Below are positions 36,065 to 48,171 of a stretch of 64,000 nt of DNA, piece after piece. The position numbers were made by a program, and so were the translations under genes. Within the stretch, counting starts at the first letter, position 1, and each line of letters opens with the position of its first letter. This DNA comes from Eleusine coracana subsp. coracana (Eukaryota; Streptophyta; Magnoliopsida; Poales; Poaceae), in assembly GCA_032690845.1 (NCBI GenBank), contig CM064420.1:64034707-64098706 (forward strand). Direction: 5' to 3'. Under the pieces are notes generated by a model, which searched no databases, had not been told where the DNA came from, and was given only the letters and a program-made list of their open reading frames with translations.

Positions 36065-39000
36065 TCACTTCTTAGGGAAGAACTTAACATGATATCCATC
36101 TGGAAAACTGAGGCCTGGGGTACGGACAATGTTCCCTCCTTTTATTGTCTTCCAACTGCAATGACAATATTGTTTTTGTTAAACTAAATTGTCAGCTTTC
36201 ATCTCTTGGAAAACTTCGTTATGTATTTCCTACAGTAGCATGCACAGGTGAGAAACTTTACCTGTATTTTGTAACTAGGCAGTGGATGAAGGTTGCCATC
36301 AACACCTTGCTGAGATCGGTGCCAACGCAGAACCGGAGGCCTCCACCGAAGGCCATAAAGTGCTTCGTTCCACCAGTAATTTCCACCTTGTTCTGCTCAA
36401 ACGACACCCAAATTAAAGAAATTATTCAGAATTCAGAAAAAAAAAACACCTTACTGAAAAACTTGACCCTTCTATTCGTGACGATGTCTCCATGCCTTGG
36501 CTACGAGTTGCGAGAAGGATTGCGTGCATGCATGGAGGTTTCTAGCAGCTAGTAAGTATCATATCTTACTGCAAGTTGCTACACTTTACTATTGGCTTGC
36601 TGCAAATAATGTCCCTAATGTTACCTACGCCTCAAGATTGCTTTCCTTTCTTTATGGCTATGTGTCGCTTTTCAGCAGAACAGCGCATATATATTAAGTA
36701 ACGTTTGACTAGCTATATGCTGCTCCGTAAGCTGAGTTGACCATCCCCATGTAGGCTAATCATGTAGCACTCTACAAGCAAAGAACTGATATTATTACTG
36801 CAGTTCCAGGTCCATCCTCTCTCTAGATAGGCAAGCAGATAGCTTTATTTACTTTTCTGTTTCCCAGTCCATTTATTTATTTATTCTTACTATTTTCCTT
36901 GTTGGGAGTGTGTGTTATAGCACATGGTTCACCTGCCTCATTGAGGAACCGTCGGATTAGAACCCTAAAACCCAGACATATTAGTACATCTTGTCAGGCT
37001 CCATGAATTTTAATAATAAAAAAAAACTAGACCTGCCGGGGTAAGACCGCTCCAACGGTATTGCATTAAGAAGAGAGGATCTTCTCACACAGGTCTAGAA
37101 AATTCCTGAACCCCTCTCCCCTCCTAACATGGTGACCCCTTTTTTAGCCTGTGTGAGAGCTTTATAGTGCACCAGTCTTTAAATCGGGAGCAAAGCCCGC
37201 ATCGATTGGCTCCAGGCAGGGTCTTACACATGCTTTGGCTTAGGGGAAAGACGAGGGAATTTTTTTAACTTAGTCTGGAAAATTCGCTTCCAACAGGAAT
37301 CGAATTCAAGACCTAGGAGATGCTACTAAGGCACCTTACCACTACAGTAAAGGCCCGTTCACTCCATGAATTTCAATGTAAAGTATGGTATATCTTGTCA
37401 GGCTCCATAAAAAAATGATTGGCGCATTTTGCTGCCAATCATGCTAGTCCACTTAGACTGCACCATGCAGTGTATATGCTTCTTTGTGGTACGTTAAACA
37501 AACCTTTTATAATGTTTGAAAGATACCCCGTCTATCCCAAAAATTAAGGGATCGGGGAGTTCTAGTTTTATCACAAAATTTAAGGGACTCTAGAGATAAG
37601 ACAAAAAAATCTGTAATTAATTTGATAGGTGAAGAATGGGTGAGTAGAGATAAAATGAGGAGTATATTAGTCGTTTATCCCTATCACTATTTTTTTGTAT
37701 TGGGATGCTAGAATCCCTTATATATTGGGATGGATGGAGTAGTGCAAGTTACGACCGCACCTACGTATAGTCCATCTTGGGGTAGTCAAAACTCACTTTA
37801 GCTAGTGGGCCAAATACAAAATCCTGATTTTCAGTAGAGACGGAATGATGAAAAGGCTAGATTATTTTGAGCGCAAAGGGAACAAACCTGCCACCTCCAT
37901 GGATTGAACGCTAATGGATCCTCGTAAATCTCCGGGTTCAGGTGTACCGCAGGAGGACACACCATGACTCCCCACCCTGCTGGAATGGTGTAGCCTGTGC
38001 GTCCAAAAGACAGGGATTAAGGAAAGATTGAACATGTTGATCCCCAAAGGAACATATATCTGTTCTCTATCAATTTATGAGCGCTTAACATATTTACGTA
38101 CCTTTGAACTCAATATCCTGCAAGGCCTTGCGGAAAATCCCAGGCACAATGTTTGCCAGTCGGACTATCTCCAATGTGACCTTCATGCACACCAAATGGA
38201 AACAGTGTCAGTTGAAGAATTACATTCGCTTCAAAAAAAAAAAAATTCCAGGAAAATTTTAGAATTTACAGGTCAGTTAGGATACTCAAATCCATTTTGT
38301 TTCTCTCTCGTGTTCATCTACTTTGCTCCAATCATACTAATCCTCTTTTTGATAGAGGAATTCATCTTTTATTTCACCATATTTTCTAGCATTCAATCGA
38401 CTCAAAACTTTTAGTTGATGGTTCATCACTTTGTGTTTTGATTTTTTTTTATAGAATTATTTGTATAATAATAATAAATTGTTGGATTTAGATTTAATGG
38501 CTCAAAGCCATGATTCAAAATTGTCCAAACTTTTAATCAGCTGAAAATTAGCAAGTCCCTTATTTCACCAAGTCAACTCTCAAAGTCACATCCCAGAGTT
38601 AGTTACAACGCTAACTACATACCGCATCTCCTTCCTCAAGGAGCGTGCTATTGGTTACAATAGCACGAAACACAAGCTAGGGACTTGCAGTGGCATTGTT
38701 CTGTAACGGTTGCTAACTGATCATAGCGATTATTATTTTTTACTCTGACTGAGATATGTGGAGCTGTTGATTACTTGCAATTTGCATTAAGCTTGGGATG
38801 CGCAATCTAGGAAGCTACTAGTCCCGGTTAGGCTCACCTGGGATGTAAAAGTCATGGACCTGTACTCGGCCCACGTGAGTGCGGCATCACTGTCCTTCCT
38901 GTTCCTAGCAATCGCCTCATGCTCCTCCTGGCCACACAACAGGGCATCGTCTCTGGTCAATTGTTTGCGGCACAAGCACAAGCTTGTTGTTGCCTGCTTG

Positions 39001-40383
39001 ATCAGGCACAAGCCACGATAGCCGAGACAAGTAAACAATTTGCAGACTGCACTAACCGTTAACGCCTCGAGCACCCTGGGGTTCTCGGCCAGGAGCTTGA
39101 TGCCCAACGTGAGAGCCAAGGCCGTCGTCTCGAAACTGGCGAAGAGGAGCACGAACATGAGGTCCAGCGCCACGGCCTCCGTCATGACGGGCTTTTCCCT
39201 CCTCAGCTCCTCGATCAGGACGTCGAAGAAGTCCTGGCTCTGCCTCCCCGGCTCCGCCATCCTCTCCTTCATCATCTTCTTGAGCACCTTCATAGCGTTC
39301 CTCCTCCCCTATAGACACACACACATGCAATTTTAGCTCAACTGATGACGGTAATAAAGCTTAGCAGCGCGGATTCCTCTAGCTAGAATCATTTGACCCT
39401 GTCCATGTGATGAGTGAATGGTCGTTTGTTGACTCGACACGCATGTGCTGTCTTGTTCGCGACGCTGCTCAAATTGCATGTCATGCATGTGCAGTAGTGC
39501 ATTACCTGCATGCACTCGTGGTAGGCAGTGCCGGGAATGTCCACGGGGAACGAAATGAGGCCGCGAATGAAGGCGACGAAATTCTTCCTCAGATTATCGG
39601 ACGACTTTGATGGCTCGTAGCTGATCAACTTCTTCGCCGTGAGATCAAAAATCATCTGCCAGTAATAATTCATGTGTCAACAGTGCACACCAGCAATCAA
39701 CAAGAATATGGAATCATCAATGATCTTTACAGTGGAGATGGCGTCCTTGAGCTCGACGCTCGGGCGGCTCGCCCACGACGCGAGGCTGCTGCGGCATGCG
39801 TGCTCCGTCTCGGAGAGGAGCACCACCTTGAGGTTCTCTTGGCCGTAGAGGCGTAGCACGAGGCTCTTGAGGTACTTGTACATGAAGCCGTGCAGGGAGC
39901 CAACATTGTCGCGGCCGAAGATCTCGGTGAAGGTGTCGGGATACCAGCTCTCGAACAGCTTCCCTTCCTGCTGGAACACGTAGTAGTTCAAGTCCGGGTC
40001 CGCCGACACCACCACCGACTGGCCAACGATGCTCGTCTTGAAGATGGAACCGTACCTAAAGCCATCACAGGAATTTAGCAATGGAAACAGCGATATACAT
40101 GCATTAGCTTTAGGTTTAGTCTAATCATATGTTTTGCTTTGATAACATATGTTGTTAATAAGTAGTAGTACCTCTTCAACCTCTCCTGCACAAAGGGGGA
40201 GATGTCACAAGTAGGGTTCGGCGCGAAGAACTGCATGGTTTCGCCAAGAAGAGGAAAGCCAAGGGAGCCCGGAGGCAGCTGGCCATTCACTTTTGGATGG
40301 CTCCATCTGTAAGCCCACATGGCTGTTGCCGTTACCATGGCCAAAGGAACAGCCCATACTGCCACGCAGACAATTCCCTCCAT
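36065..40383 (-). CDS. Cytochrome P450, CYP87A-type
   Basis: Membrane-bound haem monooxygenase. Nine exons join in phase: 40172-40383, 39731-40055, 39506-39655, 39057-39308, 38838-38927, 38102-38180, 37888-37994, 36262-36392 and 36065-36155, giving 478 residues. The ATG at 40383 (MEGIVCVAVW) is used; an upstream TTG is not a start. An N-terminal anchor (about 2-26) precedes the proline-rich hinge LPPGSLGFPLLGE (about 37-49). The I-helix has FASFETT (285-291). The E-x-x-R is E347/R350, the PERF-like block is FNPWRW (399-404), and the haem loop FGGGLRFCVG has its Cys at 427. CYP87 sits in the CYP85 clan with sterol, triterpene and brassinosteroid oxidases; rice CYP87A3 was reported as auxin-responsive, and dicot CYP87 members act on triterpenes or sterols. 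The substrate here is unknown. Introns 5 and 7 carry transposon insertions. Confidence 0.96.
37015..37361 (-). mobile_element. tRNA-derived SINE in P450 intron 7
   Basis: About 347 bp, minus-strand orientation. The 5' end holds an A-box-like GTAGTGGTAAGG (about 37334-37345) and a B-box-like TTCGATTCC (within 37296-37307). The 3' end, near 37015-37030, is a T run. A 16-bp direct repeat, CTCCATGAATTTTAAT at 36999-37014 and CTCCATGAATTTCAAT at 37362-37377, flanks it with one mismatch. Tail, boxes and target duplication fit the poly-T plant SINEs. A further local repeat (ATCTTGTCAGGCTCCAT) lies on both sides. Confidence 0.65.
37526..37739. mobile_element. Stowaway-like MITE in P450 intron 7
   Basis: 214 bp, flanked by TA (37524-37525 and 37740-37741). 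The ends CCCCGTCTATCCCA and, in reverse, CTCCATCCATCCCA both continue into AAGGGAT, forming inverted repeats of about 27 bp. It is non-coding. Confidence 0.85.
38380..38559 (+). mobile_element. Mutator-like MITE, copy C, in P450 intron 5
   Basis: 180-bp element bounded by an 11-bp direct repeat TTATTTCACCA (38369-38379 and 38560-38570). It is similar along its length to copy B at 27205-27376, and in reverse to copy A at 15808-15990. An 11-bp duplication is within the 9-11 bp range of Mutator-like elements. Confidence 0.75.
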
Positions 40384-40530
40384 TGCCTCCAAGCTAAGTT
40401 AAGACTTGTCTCTGGAGGAAAATGGTGATGGCAGTGCAGACTGCAGAGAGGCAGGAGAAGCTAGTGCAAGATATGGTGTTGCAGAACCGAGAGGGGCTGG
40501 GTGCTTGTTATAGCAAGAGATTGCTTCGCT

Positions 40531-40540
40531 TTATATAAAG
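40531..40540 (-). promoter_or_regulatory. TATA box of the P450 gene
   Basis: CTTTATATAAAG (core TTTATATAA on the minus strand) about 150 bp upstream of the ATG at 40383. It predicts a short leader. Confidence 0.75.
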
Positions 40541-43500
40541 GTGGCCTCTCGGCTCCAATGCCGCGAGCCCGCGGGCAGCAGCTGGGAACATTAAAAAATC
40601 GAGGAGAATTATTGCCACAGAATCGCTCCAAGTGTTTTTCTTTTTGACGGAAAGAATCCGCCAAGAAGCTCGTATTGCGTTGTTCTGTTCTCAAGACTCC
40701 GGTACACGCCACAGCAAATAGGCTGTTCTGCTACGTGCTTTTTCAGCGTGGTTTGCCTGTTTATGGCTGGCTCCTTTGTGGTTTAGCACAAGGGTACGAG
40801 ACATCTACAGCGCTGTGCTGCCGGCTGTTCTCCAGACCATGGATTATTCTTCATTCTCTCCCCGTTAGATTATGCCATTAGCAGAACAGTAGTTGTACTA
40901 ATTTTCCTGCGTTGGGACAGTCTATTTCGGTTGATTATTTAGGTTCTGCATAGACTGTTATTGTTCTGACAGACCAAACTGATGAAATTTTGTAAAATGC
41001 TGCAACAATGCTTCTTGCCCGGCCGGAAAGACAAATTTCAGAACCAACTTTTATTCATACAGAACAGAGGTCAGATAATTGCAAAAAAAAAAAGAAAGAA
41101 AATTGAAAATAGGGCAGGAGGGCTGCAATTTTTTATTTTGAGGAATTTACAAATGCTATCGAAGACTATAACTACAACCGGTGTGCCTGAATAAAATGCA
41201 GGATAAACCACCTTTAGTGTAGGTTTCCGATAGTATCAGTCCCAAACTCCTTCATTTCTCTTTTTTTTTATGCAACAGATATATATTTGTAAACATAAAA
41301 ACAGTGCAAGTACATGAATAAATAAATAAATATTACATAAAATTTTTTTGACAAGTAATATTACATAAAGTTCATTAGCCATTTCTCATTCTAGCTCTTT
41401 GCAATAATAAGGAAAATTCTCTGACAAACTTTGCTTTGCATTTATCCACCCATGGATCTTCATCATTGAAAATCCTTCATTTCTCATTGAAGCAATCCTC
41501 ATGAAAGAACAGGGGAACTGTACATGAAAGGGAAGAAAAAAAGGAATTGAATATGCACCGGCACATAAGAACAGTAAAGTAGTGAGCAGGCAAGTCATCG
41601 GTTCAACCTTTTGATCTGGGCTTAACATAAGCGGAGTGACGGTCGCTTTCGGCGTTTGTCATGGCATTGAGTAGGACGTCGCGATCACAGGTGCGGTAGA
41701 CCCAGCCGGCCAGCCCCCGGCTTAGCTAGCAGCACGCGTTCGCTTTCCCATCAGAACCACATATCCTATTCGTATTATCCGCTCGTGCTAGCCTGAATCC
41801 AGCTACAACAAGAGATTATTTCTTTTCCTGTTTTGGTTCAGCTTGAGAGAGCAGAGTTTAGCGTACTGCGTGCGTGCGGCATCAAGATCAGATCGACGAC
41901 GAATCTTCCATGAACGTAAGCAGGGGATCGATTGGCCATCTCATCACGCGTGAACTCGTCACGTCAGAGGATGCTGATGATTCATTTGTGGAAGTACACT
42001 AGTACAATCGTGTGTCTACTACGTGCTTCCACGCACGTACGGCTCACCACCTGTGTATGTAGAATATGCTCATGCCGCCATCTTGTCCGCATGTCTGTCG
42101 GTCGATCGTCCGTGCCTCCGGGACTCTGCTTGAGAAGAAAAATTCAGACGATGTTCATGCACCTTGAACACAAAACCAATCATACGCACACGTGTTCCCG
42201 GATTGGCATTGCATTGATTCATTGATTGCACCGTCCCGGCATGAGCTCTCTGAGACTGCGAGTATGAAACCGCGGGCGCCACCCGTCTACCTCCTCGTTG
42301 CGCTTTCCAAAAGCGCCCCCACGTCGACACGCATGGCGTGAGCTATGCGTTGACAAAACCATAGGATTAGTACTAAGATTCAAAGAAAGTGATGGCCGGT
42401 GGTCTTATTGCCACAGGCAGCACTGCCGACTTGTGACGGTGAATTAAGATGATGCAAAAAACCTTTTAGAGACGAGCTGAGGGACCAAGAAGGCGAGATA
42501 CTAGAGCCGATGAACCAAGCCTGTCCGGGGATGCACGTCTACATACGTGGCAGTTACCCACAAGCTGCTGCGTTTTCTCTGAAAGAGACTGGTAAAAGAA
42601 GCCGTGAACCTGCCCCCCTTCACCCCAGCCAGGACGCAACGGCCGACGGCGACGTGCCGGTTGCAGCATATTTCTGAACCGTGATTCCACCAATTTGTCG
42701 TTCTTAAATGGAAAACGTTGTTTGCGTGGCCATGCCGATTAACGCCGGCCGAGAGACGACTGAAACCACGCACGACCTGTAGATTTCTGTAGATACGCAT
42801 ATAGGCTATAGATCGAAGAGAATTGAGAGCCGGTAGAGTCATGGAATTTGCTTGCTTCCCAACTGCCGTGTGATCATAACAAAATCAAGGAAAATAGTTC
42901 TTTTTCTTGTGAAGTAATTAGTCCAAAAATTATCAGATGGCGGCAGAGAATTTATGGCTATCAGTACACAACAAGAGATCTTTGCTGAGAAATTGGACAC
43001 AAGATCTCACTGTCACAGTTGAATAATGTCACACAAGAACCTGTTTTAGATTGCATCCACACTGGTGAGTCGCACTGACTGCCGGTCTGATGACTAGCTT
43101 CCTAACAATCTAATGGATGTCACGATGTCTAGACAGACCTTGAGACATGTAACAACCTTTTTTTTTTTTGCGAAAGATGTAACAACTAAATGCGATACTC
43201 GGTTGGCAACCACATACAACAATCATATGCGCTCTATCCAATGGTTAGAATATAACTGAAAAAACTTACAGTAGCTTTAGTATAACAATATTCATTTTTC
43301 ATATGTGTTTAGTGAGACTTTTTCCTAATAACACATTCTCGAGGCAAGGAAAGCCTTTTCTCTCTCATACTGAGAGGGCGACCGTGTGAAGCATGTTTGT
43401 TTTGTGCCTTTGAAGGGGTAGCCATAGGGCATATGCCCCTGAGAAGTCCTGGACCTAAAAAATTAAGCAATGTGTGTACTAAGTGATTTAGTGTACTAGA

Positions 43501-46500
43501 TCATATTGATTTAATCTATGTATACAAAAATTCTTACTGATTTATGCAAATTAGGATGTGCCATGGCACACCTCAACACCCAATTGGCTTAGATGCCAAA
43601 ACAAATATTTGACCTGTTCCCCTGTTTCCTCTGACCATCTCTCCACACAGTATATTTTAAGAGTTCCGAAAAGATCTGGCTGCTAGATACGAGATAAACT
43701 AAGAGAATGAGGTTGTGCATAATTTACAAGCTGGGAATCATTCGGGCTTACACCCAAATCTTGCAGATATTACGCGTATCTGAATTCCAACCTGTAGCAT
43801 CTCTCAGAGAATATGATGTCTCAACGAAGTTAAAAAAATTTTATAGTTTAAAGATCAAGGAAAGGCAGAGCAAAACTGAACGTGGCTGACTGGCTGTAGT
43901 TCGTTCAGATGCTCTTTGCTCAGCCAGCATAGCGCACCTTAGTCCGTAGCCAAGACGCAAATGACAATATATAGTTCGTTGTGTAGTACTTAAGAGAATG
44001 CAGCTACTGGTAGGCCTTTCAACACAACCAATACCAGGCATAGAGCTTTTTTCACAAAACGGCAGGCTGCAGCCATCCATATGCTCCTCCCGTCTTCTCG
44101 GAGATCAAGCTCGCGTGGCTGCAATAGCGCACACGTAACCTTCCATATTTAAGTATTGTGCCAACATCTATCATGACGTAGTAGGCGCTGTAGCATGTGC
44201 CATGTGCCAACATAGCCAAACCAGCATTCTGATTATAGCCTATATAAAGGATTAATTACGGACGCATCGATCACCGTGAACGTTGGCCACGGCAATGAGG
44301 AGCTAGCGAGAGATCACCACATCTCTTTCATAGATTTTCTCTATTCGGCCGAATTTTATGCTACATTGTGGTGGGGTTGGTTACTGAAATCAAATCCATT
44401 TATGCTACGATCTTGGAAAAAAAAAGCGATGCAATCCTAAACTCTTTATTTTTTTTTCTTTTGCGAATGATGCAGCCCTAGAATTGTGTAAGAACTTGAG
44501 CTTTTCAGTTGATGACGGACAACTACTGAATGGACTGTGCACTTGTGCAAGATTGTGTTTCATTTTTTTTTTTTTTTGACATGAACTCGTGCCGATTTTG
44601 TTTCGAAGAGTTTGTACATCCTCAATAGCATTTTGTGACATTTTGACGCTTTTTATGGCACAAAATGAAAGTCCGGGAAAAGCAATAACCTGCTGTGTTT
44701 TGATAACTGATAGCTGAACTTTCGTTTCGACGAGGAGTAAGGGAAAAACAAAAATCTTTGTCAAATGTCACTGCGTGACGTACGCTATCTCTGCTTGCTT
44801 CGCCGCCTAGGTAGGTTTCCAGTCAAATGGTCAAAGTCAGCTGATCTATTCGTAGGTTATTGCCAGTCAACAGCGTACGTACTCAGATCGTGTACAGTGT
44901 AGTGTTTGCAATGTTTGTCTGGAGGTTGCATCAACTGTACGTACATGCGAGTGCAGCACAAGAATTCCGGGTTGAATATATAGTTCCAAGAAAGAAATCA
45001 TGATTGAAAAATATACTCCCACTGTATTTAAATATATAGATATAGTGCTTTGACCAAGATCTGGGTCCAACTTATGATAACATTGGAAAATGAAAGTTAT
45101 ATGTATTGATTCGTTAAAAATATGTACATTTGTAATATTATATGTCTAGTAGATGATATAGTTTGTTTAAGAAATAGTAATAGTTCTTGGTCATACCTCG
45201 AACAAAGACAAAAAAAAAAGTCAATAATGTCAAAAGGAGTAGCTCCAAACATCGGAGCTATACTTGGCTAGAGATCAAATACCTTTCTATGGGTTTTGCT
45301 GAGAAAGACATTGGTCATTTCCATATTGATTTGGATTATCATTTCTTGCCATGGGTATGTAATTATGTATCGATTTGGATTTGAAATAAAGTCAATGCAT
45401 CAAGTAAAGAAAGAACAAACCAGACCATCGAACACCAGTACACTACTTGTTGAGGGAAATAAAACTAGAGGAGAGAACAATATAATAAAGTACTTATTAC
45501 AATTTACACGTCAAGCTCTTATGTCCTTTGGTAGGCGCAGGCACACTGCAAGCATAAAACTTTTTGACCTCATTGGATTCTTCAAACTGTTTAATGTTTT
45601 GATCAAAGTTCAGATGATTTTGGCGTGAAGAAACAGTACATACTAAAGATGCTACATGGAAGAAGTGTTTGACTACAGCTAATTGATTCAAAAACTAGCC
45701 AGACCAGAAAATATTTTAAGTACCAATAGTAGCTGATATGAAATCTTCGCTGCAAGCTGTTCTTGTTCACCGGATGCAGTTGGCAGAACAAGCAACATGG
45801 TCACCTAAAAGTTACTGCTTGTCGATAAGCCAGGCTGGGCTAAACCACGCAACGATGACAAGGGCAACATCTCTGAAAGCGCTGAAACTGTTAATGAGTT
45901 GGTAGATTTGGTGCTTGCAATAAGTTCAAGTGACTCATGCTACTGGTTCGGGAACATAAATTCCATTGCCATGCGTTGTGACTTATGGCCCCTAGCACAG
46001 ACAAATAGACAATCGATCTCTGTTGAATTTACAAGTGACACTATAGAAAATTGGAGGCTTGCAAAAGATGTCGCTGCTTTTAGAGTTCTGGTCTCATGAT
46101 CAGCGCGCAAGATGCATTAAACTTTTACTTGCCAGAGATTGAGATATCTGTGGTTGGGTGTTCTTGTAGATTCGTCAAAGCAAACCTTGGATGCGCAAGC
46201 CCCTAACCAACCTCGATATCACAAAAACTAGCGCAATTTGTTCGCACATAAATACTACATGTTGTTATTATTTAGGAGTACACACCCTAGATACGTTCAA
46301 AAGTAGAAGGACAGAAGCGTGCTGCGACATGCATGCCTTCTCTTGGAGATATTGACAATGGAGGTCTTCGTCAAGAATCGGTAAAGGTTTAATAATAGAT
46401 TAAATTTATGATAAATTTAATTTCTTTGCTTTATCTTAGCTCTTTTGTGTGGCTGATGAATGTGTGCGCTATGTGAGCAACAAAGTCTTCCTAATATCTT

Positions 46501-48171
46501 TTTGTAATAAGATACGGTTACAGGCATATTGGAATATAGAAACCGTGTCATTTTCATTTATTTAATGAAATATATTCTTTTTTATCTAAAAGAACAAGTT
46601 GTTATTCACTAAGTATATTCCCGATGCTCCCTCACTTTTCACAGATAATGCAACCAGCCATTCTCTACCAAATAATGGCACTGGTGAAACAACTAACAAT
46701 CTTGTATGTGGATGAACAATAGCAGAGATACTGAGGATTGATTTGCAGAACAGCATGCAGTCCATGCATGCACATATGTTGTAAGCTGTAACAGCATACA
46801 TAGGGATAGACAATGGATCCGAATGATAAACACTTTTCCAGTTGTGAAGTAACGAGTTAGTTAGCATGCATCTTCTACGAGATATTGTCTCCTTGTTTTT
46901 TTTTTTTCTGAATGCTTAGTGTCTGATAAGCGCAAGTTGCGAAGTTGCAACTTCCTGAAGGGATAGATCAACCTGATCACACGGATCATGCTTCATGGTT
47001 GTTGGGTTCGTGAGAGATTTGGTCAATTCAAACCTCGGATTCATCGTGCAGCTCACACGTTGAAGCAACCAGAAATATATGCAATTTGCTGCTAAGTTAT
47101 CCAAGCCCTTGTCTGCACTGATTGAAATCACTCACTTTGTAAAACTCGTAAGCTACTCATTGAGTGGTGACTATTCCATTCATATTCTTCTTTTCTGTTT
47201 TGCTTTTTTTTAGGGAATCTTTTCTCATTTTTTTTTGAGAGAAATCTTTTCTGTTTTGCTGAAAAGGTCATTCACAATTGAACCACGAAGTTTAATTCGG
47301 CATCGGCACCGAGTTTAATTCGGCATAGGCCCACTAATGTAGTAAGTTCATCAATTTTAAGTGGCAAATATGCACGGGCCCGAGGAAACTGGCCCAATAG
47401 TTTCGCCGAGACTACAAGATAAATCCAGCGTTCACTGCAGTCTGCAGATAAACCAAGAGTGGCCGAATAAATCTGCCCTTCTTTCTTTCCTTACAAAAAT
47501 GAAAAGGAAGCATGTCGATCCACTTAAAATTGATGAACTTATACTACATTATAGTAGATTCTTGCGTAGATCTTGGAGTCATGTATCAGTGTTTCAAACT
47601 GCACAGATTAGTTTAGCTGTAAGCGTTTGGACACTTCTTGGTACGGTCCAAAACATGATTAGTCGGGAAAAGGGATCTGTGATCAGAGCTAATAGTGGGC
47701 CTACTGTTCTGTCAAGATGTACGTACTGTACCAATTGAATTATGAATTCATGTCGCAGTAAGCTGTCGCGACGGTTGGGAGATCTGTCTTTTTTCATCCT
47801 CTTGACAATTTGGGACCAGAGTAGCGAGGGGGCTTTCGCCTTTCAGGTCATGAATAGATCTGGGTTCTTGAATTTGGTACCACTGGCCACAGGTTGACAG
47901 AGATGATTCGACACAGCAACTTCTATTTACCACTTGACACAATTTGACAATTCAAGTCAAAATCTGTGCTTGGGGGAAGGGGTTTGGCCCCTCACAATTG
48001 CCCCCTTTGACAGCTTAATTAGAGACAGATTTTCTATTACAGAAAGAACAGCAAAGACTTACAGTAAAAAAAAAAGAGAGAAAAAGAAACACATGGAGAA
48101 GCTAGAAAATGGTGATCCAATCATGAAATTTGTGTTTAGATCAACATAATAGTAGAGAATTTACTTCACCG
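40541..48171. other. Long intergenic stretch, no gene supported
   Basis: About 7.6 kb. It has no recognisable domain. A TATA-like CCTATATAAAGG at about 44240-44251 is followed by no coding frame. At about 45190-46100 several short frames have a coding look (for example NINSIAMRCDLWPLAQTN near 45960) and may be a gene relic, but I cannot name a family. The part next to 48171 must hold the 3' untranslated region of the methyltransferase gene. Confidence 0.5.

Noticed and set aside
44230..44300. TATA-like CCTATATAAAGG followed by an ATG
   Set aside because: The ATG frame stops after three codons and no downstream exon is recognisable; an orphan promoter cannot be supported.
45010..45060. Sequence resembling the start of another Stowaway-type element (TACTCCCACTGTATTTAAATATATAG)
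   Set aside because: No partner end was seen downstream, so it stays unconfirmed.
47361..47738. A 125-codon plus-strand frame
   Set aside because: No recognisable domain, no splice structure and no promoter signal.
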